DNA from: Streptomyces olivaceoviridis
Lineage (GTDB): Bacteria > Actinomycetota > Actinomycetes > Streptomycetales > Streptomycetaceae
Assembly (NCBI RefSeq): GCF_014650115.1
Contig: NZ_BMUI01000002.1
Span: 1 to 64,000, forward strand
Direction of reading: 5' to 3'
DNA length: 64,000 bases
Shown here: positions 1 to 8,120 of the stretch, one piece after another
Layout of the letters: every line of letters starts with the position of its first letter
Position numbering within the stretch: position 1 is the stretch's first letter
Notes under the pieces: model-generated
What the model saw: only the letters and a program-made list of their open reading frames with translations
Databases searched by the model: none
What the model was told of the DNA's origin: nothing
Made by a program: the position numbers and the translations under genes

Positions 1-1
1 G

Positions 2-58
2 GTGCCACAACCCTACGAACGGCTGGGGCAGACCCAGGAAGAAGGTAGAGCCGCATGA
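2..58 (+). CDS. possible 3' end of a gene entering from the left edge
   Basis: One forward frame runs open from the window edge to a TGA at 56-58 and would end in ...QTQEEGRAA. It is followed after 39 bases by a very strong hairpin terminator, which suggests some transcription unit ends here. Only 18 residues are visible, too few to recognise a family, and another forward frame is also open to about position 72. The choice of frame is therefore a guess. Confidence 0.2.
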   Translation: MPQPYERLGQTQEEGRAA

Positions 59-97
59 GGCGCCGACCGCATAGTCCCCGACAGCGCAGCCGATCTC

Positions 98-139
98 ACG
101 ACGAAGCCGCACCGGAGCTCTCCGGTGCGGCTTCGTCGT
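98..139. terminator. strong bidirectional hairpin terminator
   Basis: A perfect 19-bp inverted repeat (98-116 and 121-139) encloses a 4-base loop, GCTC. Stem length and GC content make it a very stable hairpin. It probably ends the transcript of the gene leaving at the left edge. No U-tract follows, which is normal for Streptomyces terminators. Confidence 0.8.
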
Positions 140-307
140 CTCACGGCTCCACGCAAAGGCCCCACCAGGATGATCCTCGGCGGGCCTCGCCGTATCACCC
201 GCCTATCACACAGCCATCACCAACTGGGTGGCCCCTACCAGGCCAGGAGGCCGTGATCTGCAATTTCATGCCCGCACTGGACTGGCGTAGACGCCCCTGG
301 ACGGTCT

Positions 308-415
308 CTACAACCTGTGCCATGTGGTACCCAGAGAGGGTCCCAGGATCAGGACGGGCGCCTCCTCTGGCCCGTCAAAGCGGTATTGCAGGGTGTTCGA
401 CGGTGTCTCACTCAC
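308..415 (-). pseudogene. N-terminal fragment of 3-oxoadipate enol-lactonase (PcaD/PcaL-like)
   Basis: A GTG-started frame of 35 residues contains LQYRFDGPEEAPVLILGPSL and then GTTWH. This is the typical N-terminus of the alpha/beta-hydrolase part of protocatechuate-pathway PcaD/PcaL proteins, including the oxyanion-hole segment. Immediately after TTWH the frame runs into a stop, so the remaining roughly 220 or more residues, including the catalytic Ser and His, are missing. Nothing between 140 and 307 resembles the rest. This is a truncated remnant, probably left by a deletion or a rearrangement with a breakpoint near 310. Confidence 0.6.
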
Positions 416-706
416 GCCCCAGACCCTCTCACGTCTCACGGACGCCCCTGTAACGGAGGGCGGCGTTGGCCTGCCGGGCGCCGCCCTGGTTGAGGCGACG
501 CGAGGTCCGACGGCCCCAGGAGTACTCGCTGGGACCGACTCCGCGCAGGGTGATGCAGGCTCACGTCGTTCCACGTCCTGGGCCAGCACGCAGCGCCGGC
601 CGGCGGTCGACGAACGCCAGTACGTCGTCGGCGGCGGGTCGTACCGAGCGCTCGGATCCCGCAGGCAATGGATCACCCTGCCCCGCTCTCCGGGTACCGT
701 CAGGGT
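416..706. other. intergenic region upstream of RNase J
   Basis: I see no convincing gene here. The long open frames on both strands have the composition of antisense shadows or spacer. It must contain the RNase J promoter, but no clear -10/-35 pair stands out. A stem of moderate strength lies around 590-605 (GCGCCGGCCGGCGG). Confidence 0.4.
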
Positions 707-2392
707 ATGAGTCATCCACACCCCGAACTGAAAGCCGCCCCACCCCTTCCTGAAGGAGGGCTGCGGGTCATCGCCCTGGGCGGCCTGGGTGAGATCGGCC
801 GCAACATGACCGTCTTCGAGCACGCGGGCAAGCTGCTGATCGTCGACTGCGGCGTGCTGTTCCCCGAGGAGACCCAGCCCGGCGTGGACGTGATCCTGCC
901 GGACTTCACCTCGATCCGGGACCGGCTGGACGACATCGTGGCCGTGGTACTCACCCACGGCCACGAGGACCACATCGGCGGCGTGCCGTACCTGCTGCGC
1001 GAGCGGTCCGACATTCCCGTCGTCGGCTCCAAGCTGACGCTGGCGTTCCTTGAGGCCAAGCTCAAGGAACACGGCATCCGGCCGCGCACGGTGCGGGTGC
1101 GGGAGGGCGACCGGCGTGGTTTCGGGCCCTTCGACTGCGAGTTCGTCGCGGTCAACCACTCCATCCCCGACAGCCTCGCGGTCGCGATCCGCACCCGGGC
1201 CGGGCTGGTGCTGCACACCGGCGACTTCAAGATGGACCAGTTCCCCCTCGACGAGCGCATCACCGATCTGCGGGCCTTCGCCCGCCTCGGCGAGGAGGGC
1301 GTGGACCTGTTCCTCACCGACTCCACCAACGCCGAAGTACCCGGCTTCACCACCTCCGAGCGTGAGCTGAACCCGGCGATCGAGCAGGTGATGCGCACCG
1401 CGCCGCGCCGGGTCATCGTCTCCAGCTTCGCCAGCCACGTGCACCGCATCCAGCAGGTCCTGGACGCCGCCCACCAGCACGGCCGCAAGGTCGCCTTCGT
1501 CGGCCGGTCGATGGTCCGCAACATGGGCATCGCCCGTGACCTGGGCTATCTGAAGGTGCCCTCCGGTCTGGTCGTGAGCACGAAGGAGCTGGAGAAGCTC
1601 CCGGACCACAAGGTCACTCTGGTGTGCACCGGCTCCCAGGGCGAACCGATGGCCGCGCTGTCACGGATGGCCAACCGCGACCACATGATCCGGATCGGCA
1701 AGGGCGACACCGTCCTGCTCGCCAGCTCCCTCATCCCCGGCAACGAGAACGCCATCTACCGGGTGATCAACGGACTCACCCGGTGGGGCGCCCACGTGGT
1801 CCACAAGGGCAACGCCAAGGTGCACGTCTCCGGGCACGCCAGCGCCGGCGAACTCGTCTACTGCTACAACATCGTCAAACCCCGCAACGTCATGCCCGTG
1901 CACGGCGAATGGCGCCACCTGCGGGCCAACGCCGACCTCGCCATCCGTACCGGTGTCGACCCCGAACGGGTCGTCATCGCCGAGGACGGCGTCGTCGTCG
2001 ACCTCGTCGACGGGCGCGCGTCCATCACCGGCAAGGTCCCCGCCGGCAACGTCTACGTGGACGGCATGGAAGTCGGCGGCGCCACCGAAGCGTCCCTCAA
2101 GGACCGCCTCACCCTCGCCTCCGAAGGCGTGCTCACGGTGGTGGCGATCGTCGACGCGGACACCGGGGCCCTCGCCGAGGCCCCCGACTTCCTGGCCCGC
2201 GGCTTCGTGCACGACGACACCACCTTCGAGCCGGTCATCCCCGTCATCGAGAAGACTCTGGCCACCGCGGCGGAGGAAGGCGTCGGGGACGCGCGCCAAC
2301 TCGAACAGCTCCTCGCCCGCGCCGTGGCGAACTGGGCGTTCCGCGCCCACCGCCGCAAGCCCCTCATCATCCCCGTCATCATCGACGCCTGA
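707..2392 (+). CDS. rnj: ribonuclease J (beta-CASP metallo-beta-lactamase nuclease)
   Basis: This is a 561-residue RNase J, the usual length in Streptomyces. RNase J has 5'-3' exonuclease and endonuclease activity in mRNA decay and rRNA processing. The metallo-beta-lactamase core begins with LGGLGEIGRNM (about residues 24-34). The zinc-binding HxHxDH motif is visible as THGHEDH (about 83-89). The beta-CASP domain contains TDSTNAEVPG, and near residue 400 there is the conserved MPVHGEWRHL segment. A 13-codon upstream in-frame ATG exists at 668, but the ATG at 707 gives the conserved MSHPHPEL N-terminus, so I chose it. The gene stands alone here; the dapA neighbour common in other streptomycetes is absent. 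Confidence 0.95.
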   Translation: MSHPHPELKAAPPLPEGGLRVIALGGLGEIGRNMTVFEHAGKLLIVDCGVLFPEETQPGVDVILPDFTSIRDRLDDIVAVVLTHGHEDHIGGVPYLLRERSDIPVVGSKLTLAFLEAKLKEHGIRPRTVRVREGDRRGFGPFDCEFVAVNHSIPDSLAVAIRTRAGLVLHTGDFKMDQFPLDERITDLRAFARLGEEGVDLFLTDSTNAEVPGFTTSERELNPAIEQVMRTAPRRVIVSSFASHVHRIQQVLDAAHQHGRKVAFVGRSMVRNMGIARDLGYLKVPSGLVVSTKELEKLPDHKVTLVCTGSQGEPMAALSRMANRDHMIRIGKGDTVLLASSLIPGNENAIYRVINGLTRWGAHVVHKGNAKVHVSGHASAGELVYCYNIVKPRNVMPVHGEWRHLRANADLAIRTGVDPERVVIAEDGVVVDLVDGRASITGKVPAGNVYVDGMEVGGATEASLKDRLTLASEGVLTVVAIVDADTGALAEAPDFLARGFVHDDTTFEPVIPVIEKTLATAAEEGVGDARQLEQLLARAVANWAFRAHRRKPLIIPVIIDA

Positions 2393-2466
2393 GCCACAGC
2401 CCGGCGGCACTGTCCCGTTCCGGCCGCGGGGCCGCCGGCATCGAGGTCGGCAACGGGGGTCGGCAG

Positions 2467-2736
2467 TCAGCCGGGGAGGTAGCAGCGAAGGGTAGTGCCG
2501 TCGGGGCCGGTGTGGACACCGGCGAGGTCCGCGAGTCGGTGGACGAGGAGGAGTCCCCCGCCGCCGGGCTGCGCGGGACGGGGCGGGCGGCGACCGGCCA
2601 AGGGATCGTTCGGCTGTCCGCCGTCGTGGACCTCGCAGACGATCCGGTCGCTCTCGGCCCGGATCCGCAGCGTGCCGGTGCCCGAGCCGGCGCCGTGGAC
2701 GACGCCGTCGGTGGTCAGCCCCGCCACCGCGCTCAG
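2467..2736 (-). pseudogene. C-terminal fragment of an anti-sigma-factor-type (HATPase) protein
   Basis: About 89 codons resemble the second half of an RsbW-like GHKL ATPase: a degenerate N-box (LTTDGVVHG), a G1-like segment (CEVHDGG) and a glycine-rich G2 region (PGGGGLLLVHRLAD), ending in TTLRCYLPG. The N-terminal half, and any MEDS-type sensor domain, are missing. The similarity begins just inside the 3' end of the intact ATPase gene upstream, in a different frame. I read it as the remnant of a second, tandem ATPase gene. It could still be expressed through a GTG start, but without the N-box Glu it is unlikely to bind ATP. Confidence 0.5.
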
Positions 2737-3137
2737 GAGTCGAGGCCGAGTTCGGCCCAGACCGTCTTGCCGGGGTGACCCGGGGTGACGCCCCAGCGTC
2801 GGGCGAGTCGGTCGAGGAGCTGCATGCCGAAACCGCCGGGCTCGGTGTTCGCGGTGGCGCGTTCGCGGGGCCGGCGGTCGCCGGCATCGCTGACGGCTAT
2901 GCGCAGCCACCGCCCGTCCCAGGTGAGCTGGATCAGGGGCGGGCCGGAGCCGTGACGGATGGCATTGGTGATCAGTTCCGAGACGAGCAGTTCGGCGGTC
3001 TGGATCATCCGGTGCCGGCGCAGCGGGCCGCCGAAACCGTCCACGCACTCGCGGGCCCAGTGCCGGGCGGCCGTGATGCTCGCCGTGACCGCGGGGAAGC
3101 GCGTCTCGCAGGATGGGATGGTCGATTCGCCGTTCAC
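2733..3137 (-). CDS. RsbW-like ATP-binding protein (GHKL ATPase)
   Basis: This 134-residue cytosolic protein has the HATPase_c_2 fold of the RsbW/SpoIIAB type. The N-box SELITNAIRHG lies at about residues 53-63, the G1 box VSDAGDR at about 81-87, and the G2 loop GGFGMQLLDRLA at about 101-112. Such small single-domain proteins are abundant in Streptomyces and act as anti-sigma kinases or partner-switch components. A SigB-family sigma factor and a SpoIIE phosphatase lie within 5 kb, which fits a partner-switching role, but no STAS antagonist is visible nearby, so the partners are inferred. The ATG at 3137 is the first start before the conserved region. Confidence 0.85.
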   Translation of the reverse strand: MNGESTIPSCETRFPAVTASITAARHWARECVDGFGGPLRRHRMIQTAELLVSELITNAIRHGSGPPLIQLTWDGRWLRIAVSDAGDRRPRERATANTEPGGFGMQLLDRLARRWGVTPGHPGKTVWAELGLDS

Positions 3138-3549
3138 GAGGTTCCTCCAGCGCGGGTGGCTCCGGGCCGCCGCCGACCGGTGCGCTGCGCAGCCGGTGGG
3201 AGCCGTCTGTCGGGTTACCCACGCCTGCCCGGTGAACCATCCGTGTCTGCCACGGGTGACCGGCAGCTCCCGCGAAGGCCGTCCGCCGGGAGTTCGACAG
3301 TGCCGGGGCGTGCTGGGTGAGTGAGAGCGCTGCTCTTCGCTGACATCGGCCAGGGTGCGGATTGCTGGGAGTGACTTCGTAGGGCAAGCAGCGAGTAGGT
3401 GGTGGGTCCGGTAGCAGTCGAAGACGCCGTTGGCGAGCAGCGCGCCGAGTTTCAGGACGGCTTCGGCGCCGACGCTCCGCCCGGCCGTCGACGCGTTCGT
3501 CCGACAAATCCGCTACCCGGCGGCCGGAGCGCCGTGATACACAGCCGAG
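3138..3549. other. intergenic region with a possible transposase remnant
   Basis: No intact gene is visible. On the minus strand at about 3375-3470 one frame reads GAEAVLKLGALLANGVFDCY. This resembles the C-terminal end of ISKra4-type transposases (AEAVLKLRAL...NGDFDAYW). It is short and lacks any start, so I treat it as a possible IS scar only. The promoters of the flanking divergent genes (2733-3137 minus and 3550-4323 plus) must also lie here. Confidence 0.3.
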
Positions 3550-4323
3550 GTGCAAAACACTGTGGAGTTCCCCGAGGTCCTGCGGCTGATCGAAGACCGC
3601 TCGGCCGCGTTCCGCGCCGCGATCGCGTCCGCCCCCGACCTTGACGTCCAGGTCCCGACCTGCCCGGACTGGACGCTGCGCGAACTGGCGCAGCACCTCG
3701 GCGACGGCCGCCGCCGCCAGGCCGCCATCGTCGCGGCGGGCCCGGGCGCCGAGCCCCCGGCGAGGACGGACCCGAAGGGCGCCCCGACCGCGCCCCGCGA
3801 CCGCGAAGCCCTGGACGCCTGGCTCGCCGAGTCGACCGAGCTCATGCTCGACGCGATGCGCGAGGCCGGCCCGGACCGCGGCTGCTGGACCTGGTGGGGC
3901 CGCTCGCAGGCCCCGCAGACCAGCGGAGCCGTGGCCCGGCACCAGATCCAGGAGATCGCCGTCCACACCTACGACGTCCAGCTCACCCAGGGGGCCGCAC
4001 AGCCGCTGCCGACGGATGTCGCGGTCGAGGGCGTCGACGAGTTCCTGACGACCGTCTCGGCGACGACCGTCCCCTGGCCGTTCAAGCCGGCGACCATCGA
4101 CCTGCACACGGCCGAGGGCCGCTCCTGGCGCCTGACCCTCGACGCCGACGGCGTCCGCTGTGACGACCTCGCCGCCGACGCGGAGCCGGGCGACATGGCG
4201 ATGCGAGGCGCGGCGAGCGAACTGGTCCTCTACTTCTACGAGCGCGTCCCGCTCGACGGCCTGGAGACCACCGGCGACACCGAGCCGATGGAGCAGCTCG
4301 CGGACTGGGACCCGAACGCGTAG
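3550..4323 (+). CDS. maleylpyruvate isomerase-family mycothiol-dependent enzyme (DinB/MDMPI fold)
   Basis: This 257-residue protein starts with GTG at 3550. Its N-terminal half contains the family signature PTCPDWTLRELAQHLGDGRR (about residues 36-55). In related enzymes His residues of this four-helix bundle bind a metal used for mycothiol chemistry. A second conserved part, ARHQIQEIAVHTYDVQLTQG (about 134-153), carries the other metal-ligand His residues. The C-terminal half is the small MDMPI_C domain ending in LADWDPNA. Family members include maleylpyruvate isomerase, but most Streptomyces paralogues have no known substrate. It sits alone between divergent and convergent genes, so the substrate cannot be guessed. 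Confidence 0.85.
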   Translation: MQNTVEFPEVLRLIEDRSAAFRAAIASAPDLDVQVPTCPDWTLRELAQHLGDGRRRQAAIVAAGPGAEPPARTDPKGAPTAPRDREALDAWLAESTELMLDAMREAGPDRGCWTWWGRSQAPQTSGAVARHQIQEIAVHTYDVQLTQGAAQPLPTDVAVEGVDEFLTTVSATTVPWPFKPATIDLHTAEGRSWRLTLDADGVRCDDLAADAEPGDMAMRGAASELVLYFYERVPLDGLETTGDTEPMEQLADWDPNA

Positions 4324-4645
4324 AACGCGCACGTGTGACGCGTCTGTCGGTGCGCGCGCTCCCGCGGGCGGCTCGCGCTCGACCGGGTACAGCGCGGCGG
4401 GTGCGGATTGCGGGGCAGGGCCCTCCTCCACCTCCCGGGAAGGCCCGTGATCAGCCTCCCGGCGGCCCTGACGGAAGGCTCCGGTACGGAGAGCCCGGGC
4501 GACGGCCGCCGCGGCGGGAGTACCCGTTGCCGCCGCCTGCCAGGGCCCCCGGGGAATCCGCTCCGGGTGTGAGCTCACCGGTACCTGATTACTGGCTACG
4601 CGGCCGGGGGGAGCGAACCGTAGTGCTTGATCGGCGGGCTGGGCT
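4324..4645. other. intergenic region between convergent genes
   Basis: No gene, tRNA or clear terminator is recognised. The region is GC-rich with short imperfect hairpins, such as the one around 4547-4575, that may end transcription from either side. Open frames crossing it lack plausible starts and family signatures. Confidence 0.4.
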
Positions 4646-5821
4646 CTACCCGTCTTGGCGCTGCGGACCATGCCAGTCCAGGACGAGGACGGTGGCGTCG
4701 TCCCTGAGGCTCCCCCGACAGGCGTCCAGCACCGCGGTGGTCAGGCTGCGCACGGTCTCTCTGGGGTGTGAGGCGCGGGTGTCCCACATGAGGGATGCCA
4801 GGTCGACGGCTCCGGCGCCGCGTTCCTGCATGCCGTCGGTGAGCAGGACCAGACGGTCGCCGGGGAGGAGCCGGAGTTGCTGGACACGGTAGGGGGCGGG
4901 GGCCGCCACGCCGAAGGGGAGGTTGGCCGCGAGCTGGACCTCTTCGACCTCGGTGGCGCCTTTGCGCAGGCGCAGCGGCCGGGGGTGCCCGGCGTTGACC
5001 AGTTCGCAGGTCCCCGTCGCGAGGCTGATGCACAGCAGTTGACCGGTGGCCAGGCCACGGCTGTGGGCCAGCAGGGCGTCATGGGCGCGTTCGGCCTGCT
5101 GGAGCGCGTCACAACCGCTGCGGCGGGCGCCGCGCAGAGCGCCGACCAGGAGCGTGGCGAGCAGCGCGGAGTGGGTGTCGTGACCCATGGCGTCGGTGAT
5201 GGACAGGTGCAGTGTGTCGCGATCGAGCGTGTAGTCGTATGTGTCCCCGCCGATGTCGTCGGCCGGCACCAGCCCCGCGGCGAGGGTGAACTGGGGAGCC
5301 TCGCAGCAGGAGGCCGAGGGAAGCAGTTGGTGCTGGATCTCGGCGGCCAGGCTGGTCCGGGTGGTGCGCCGACCCGCGTGATACAGGTCGGTGAAGCGGC
5401 GGTCGGTGACGATGATGTAGGCCAGTGCGTGCGCCGCGTCCTCGATCCGGGTGAGCACGGTGTCGTCGGCGTTCTGCAGCGTCGCCTCCAGCAGACCGAT
5501 GCAGTCGCCGCGGTTGGTCACCGGCGAGATCACACGCCGCCCGCCCAGGCCGTCCGGTTCCACGTGCTGGCGCTGGCTGCGCAGGACGGCGTCGTAGACG
5601 CTGCCCTCCAGGTCGATCCGCTCGGCAGCGCTCCCGTCGTCATCGGTGTGTGTGACCAGGCGCAGCAGCCGATGGCCCACGAGGTCGACGAACAGGAAGG
5701 ACACGCGCTCCGCCCCGAAACGCTTGCGCAAGTCGTTCGCGACCACCTCGACGGACTCCCCCGGCGGTGCCGCCTCCGCGGCGGCCAGAAGCTGCCCCAG
5801 TTCCAGATCCCCGCCACCCAT
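4646..5821 (-). CDS. GAF + SpoIIE-type PP2C serine phosphatase
   Basis: This 391-residue protein has a GAF-like sensory region (about residues 15-165) and a SpoIIE/RsbU phosphatase domain (about 185-385). The phosphatase metal-site motifs are visible: LVPADDIGGDTYDY (about 207-220), the DAMGHDTHSALLA loop (about 234-246), VNAGHPRPL, and the end motif LRDDATVLVLDW. Proteins of this kind dephosphorylate STAS anti-sigma antagonists and so activate sigma factors of the SigB/SigF type. A SigB-family gene lies 1.1 kb upstream on the same strand and an RsbW-like ATPase 1.5 kb downstream, so a link is reasonable but inferred. Confidence 0.9.
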   Translation of the reverse strand: MGGGDLELGQLLAAAEAAPPGESVEVVANDLRKRFGAERVSFLFVDLVGHRLLRLVTHTDDDGSAAERIDLEGSVYDAVLRSQRQHVEPDGLGGRRVISPVTNRGDCIGLLEATLQNADDTVLTRIEDAAHALAYIIVTDRRFTDLYHAGRRTTRTSLAAEIQHQLLPSASCCEAPQFTLAAGLVPADDIGGDTYDYTLDRDTLHLSITDAMGHDTHSALLATLLVGALRGARRSGCDALQQAERAHDALLAHSRGLATGQLLCISLATGTCELVNAGHPRPLRLRKGATEVEEVQLAANLPFGVAAPAPYRVQQLRLLPGDRLVLLTDGMQERGAGAVDLASLMWDTRASHPRETVRSLTTAVLDACRGSLRDDATVLVLDWHGPQRQDG

Positions 5822-6050
5822 GGCAACCTCCTGTCCGTTGCCGCTCCTTCTTCCCCGGGTTCGCCCGTCTTCACCCGGTGCATCGATCGCGCCCGCTCGC
5901 GGTCCTCTTCTCCGTCGGGATCTGGTGGACGCGTTGGGCCCGCCTGGGCCGCGGAACGGCGGTGGGGTTTCTCGGCCGCCTCGTCCGCCGGCGGGACATC
6001 GGTTGCCTCGGGTTCAGGTGGTCGGATCAGGCTGATCTCGTCGGCTGAGG

Positions 6051-6371
6051 CTAGCCGCCTTCGGCACGCAGTTGCTCGTTGATGCGCTGGGCCTCCGCGA
6101 GCTGGTCTTCGAGGATGACGATGCGGCAGGCGGCCTCTATGGCGGTGCCCTGGTCGACGAGTTCGCGGGCGCGGGCGGCGATGCGCAGCTGGTAACGGGA
6201 GTAGCGGCGATGTCCGCCCTCGGAGCGCAGCGGGGTGATCAGACGGTGTTCGCCGAGCGCTCGGAGGAAGGCGGGTGTGGTGCCGAGCATCTCGGCGGCC
6301 CGGCCCATGGTGTAGGCGGGGAAGTCGTCATCGTCGAGAGGGGCGACGGGACGGGAACCGGCAGGCGGCAT
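6051..6371 (-). CDS. MerR-like DNA-binding regulator
   Basis: This 106-residue protein has a MerR-type winged helix-turn-helix (AYTMGRAAEMLGTTPAFLRALGEHRLI, here described by its first and last motifs AYTMGRAAEM and EHRLI, about residues 18-44). The wing GGHRRYSRYQL follows, then a C-terminal helix rich in Gln/Glu that could dimerise. No cysteines or effector domain are present, as in the BldC-like short MerR proteins of actinomycetes. I chose the ATG at 6371 because AAGAAGAGG precedes it; the frame stays open for 56 more codons upstream but without family similarity. A 14-bp hairpin lies just upstream of the start. Confidence 0.8.
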   Translation of the reverse strand: MPPAGSRPVAPLDDDDFPAYTMGRAAEMLGTTPAFLRALGEHRLITPLRSEGGHRRYSRYQLRIAARARELVDQGTAIEAACRIVILEDQLAEAQRINEQLRAEGG

Positions 6372-6398
6372 AGACCTCTTCTTTCGGGGACGCGTCGG

Positions 6399-6432
6399 GG
6401 GGCCCGGGTGCCAGTACCGGCACCCGGGCCCC
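6399..6432 (-). promoter_or_regulatory. 14-bp inverted repeat upstream of the MerR-like gene
   Basis: A perfect inverted repeat (6399-6412 and 6419-6432, loop of 6 bases) lies 27 bp upstream of the MerR-like start. If the gene is transcribed from further upstream, the hairpin would sit in the 5' leader and could attenuate it. Alternatively it ends an upstream minus-strand transcript. No gene is recognised directly upstream, so either role is inference. Confidence 0.55.
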
Positions 6433-6933
6433 GAGCTTTCAACACCATCTACCGGCGCACTGCGCCGGCCTTCTTGTTCCGCAGGGGCCGCCTGGGAGGG
6501 CGGGGCTGCGGGGATCGCGAATGCGTGACCGGGGACCACCTTCCAATCCGGGGCCTTGCGGTACCCGGGCGGACTGCTCCTCGCCCGGGCGATCCTGATG
6601 GCGTTCTGCTCCTTACCTCTCGATTGCGCGGATACCGCGGGTGCTGCTCACAGCCCCGCTGGGGCCGTGTCCTTCTGGTCTACCTGCACAGCAGTTCATG
6701 CCTGCTGTGCCCACTTCGACTTCTGGGTACGTAGCTAACGTTAATCCTGCGACGTCGGAATGTCTACTGCCGCCATGACAGTTTTTCTCTACGGAGGACA
6801 CCTGAGCTTCTACCGCATGCGCTCCAGGAAGAGCGCCACTCGCATGGCGGTCCACCTCGGGGCCGTGGCGCCTGATGCGACTGATGCCCGCCACGGCCGT
6901 GGCGGGCATCAGCGGAGCGTGGACAGCCTGCTG
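6433..6933. other. intergenic region with a second hairpin
   Basis: No gene is recognised in these 500 bases. A 9-bp inverted repeat, GCACAGCAG / CTGCTGTGC (6686-6694 and 6702-6710), could be a terminator of the sigma-factor gene or an operator. A short minus-strand frame ending in [10 protein letters not shown] near 6450 has no family signature and I do not call it. Confidence 0.4.
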
Positions 6934-7773
6934 TCAACCGGTAGTGAGCAGGCCCTCGCGCAGGCGGGCGAGGCAGCGGGACAGGAGTCGGGAGACGTGC
7001 ATCTGGGAGACGCCGAGGCGTTCGCCGATCTGGGCCTGGGTGAGTTCCTCCACGAACCGCATGTGGATGATCCGCCGGTCCCGCTCATCCAGGTCGGCGA
7101 TCATCGGGGCCAGGGAGTGGAAGTCCTCCACCAACTCCAGCGCGGTGTCCTCGACGCCGATGAAGTCCTGGAGGACGCTCTCCCCGTCCTCGCTGCCGCC
7201 GATCGTGGCGTCCAGGGAGGAGGAGTTGTAGCCGTTGGAAGCCAGGCGGGCCTCGCGGACCTCGTCCTCGGACAGGCTCATCAGCTCCGACAGTTCCTTG
7301 ACCGTCGGCGCGCGACCCAGCCGGCTGCGCAGTTCCTCGGTGGCGCGGGCGAGCTGGACGCGGGCCTCCTGTAGCCGCCGGGGTACGTGCACGGCCCAGG
7401 TGGTGTCCCGGAAGAACCGCTTGATCTCCCCGACGACGTAGGGGACGGCGAAGGAGGTGAACTCCACCTCGCGCGACAACTCGAACCGGTCGATCGCCTT
7501 GATCAGGCCGATCATCCCGACCTGGACGATGTCCTCCATCTCCTCCGGTCCACGGCTGCGGAAGCGGCCGGCCGCGTAGCGGACCAGGGACATGTTCATC
7601 TCGATCAGCGTGTTACGGGCGTAGCTGTATGCGGGTGTGCCCTCCTCCAGCACTGCCAGCTGCTCGAAGAACAAGCGGGAGAGTTCCCGGGCGTCCTTGG
7701 GCGCCACCCGGGAGGGGTCGGCGACTTCGGGCAGCTCGGTGATCTGCGTGTCCAACCTGCTCATGAGCGCCAT
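6934..7773 (-). CDS. SigB/SigF-family RNA polymerase sigma factor
   Basis: This 279-residue group 3 sigma factor resembles the SigB/SigF/SigG/SigN family of Streptomyces, which controls stress and differentiation. Region 2 is visible as NTLIEMNMSLVRYAAGRF through EDIVQVGMIGLIKAIDRFE (about residues 51-100). Region 3 follows with LGRAPTVKELSELM, and region 4 ends with the helix-turn-helix LTQAQIGERLGVSQMHVSRL (about 244-263). GGGAGGG lies 6 bases before the ATG at 7773. An RsbW-like ATPase and SpoIIE phosphatases in the neighbourhood suggest partner-switch control. The specific paralogue cannot be assigned from sequence reading alone. Confidence 0.92.
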   Translation of the reverse strand: MALMSRLDTQITELPEVADPSRVAPKDARELSRLFFEQLAVLEEGTPAYSYARNTLIEMNMSLVRYAAGRFRSRGPEEMEDIVQVGMIGLIKAIDRFELSREVEFTSFAVPYVVGEIKRFFRDTTWAVHVPRRLQEARVQLARATEELRSRLGRAPTVKELSELMSLSEDEVREARLASNGYNSSSLDATIGGSEDGESVLQDFIGVEDTALELVEDFHSLAPMIADLDERDRRIIHMRFVEELTQAQIGERLGVSQMHVSRLLSRCLARLREGLLTTG

Positions 7774-7836
7774 TGGGTTCCCTCCCGGTTCGAACTCGTT
7801 CCACGGCCCGCCGTGAAACGGCCGACGACGCCCCGG

Positions 7837-7981
7837 CTACCCCCTCACCTTCCACCCATGCCTGGCACCCACGGAGCCGAGGAGGAACGGAACGACCGAG
7901 CGGAATGATCCCGATCGTCCATAAAATATGAATATGTCGGACGAACCCGACGATAAGCAAGATGATGCCGAGGGCGATCAT
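7837..7981 (-). pseudogene. DUF6131-like small membrane protein with a frameshift
   Basis: From ATG at 7981 the frame reads MIALGIILLIVGFVRHIHIL, then WTIGIIPL, which matches the N-terminal two thirds of DUF6131, a roughly 50-residue single-helix membrane protein common in actinomycetes. After CTC (7898-7900) the frame is wrong, but removing one G at about 7897 restores VVPFLLGSVGARHGWKVRG and a stop at 7837. That matches the expected hydrophobic C-terminal half and length. Either a 1-base insertion disrupted the gene or the base is a sequencing error. Confidence 0.6.
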
Positions 7982-8120
7982 GACGGTGCCGAGTAGGCGT
8001 CGCGGGACCGGGTGCGGGGCGAAGAGAGTCAGACCCCGCCGGTGCCACACGGCATAGGCGGTGTGACATCGGGAAACTCGGGTCTGGCACCCCTTGACAG
8101 ACCGACGGAGGGAGCTCGAC

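Noticed and set aside
308..1609. Long antisense open frame opposite RNase J
   Set aside because: RNase J has clear motifs on the plus strand. The opposite frame has only shadow composition, apart from the short pcaL-like end at 308-415.
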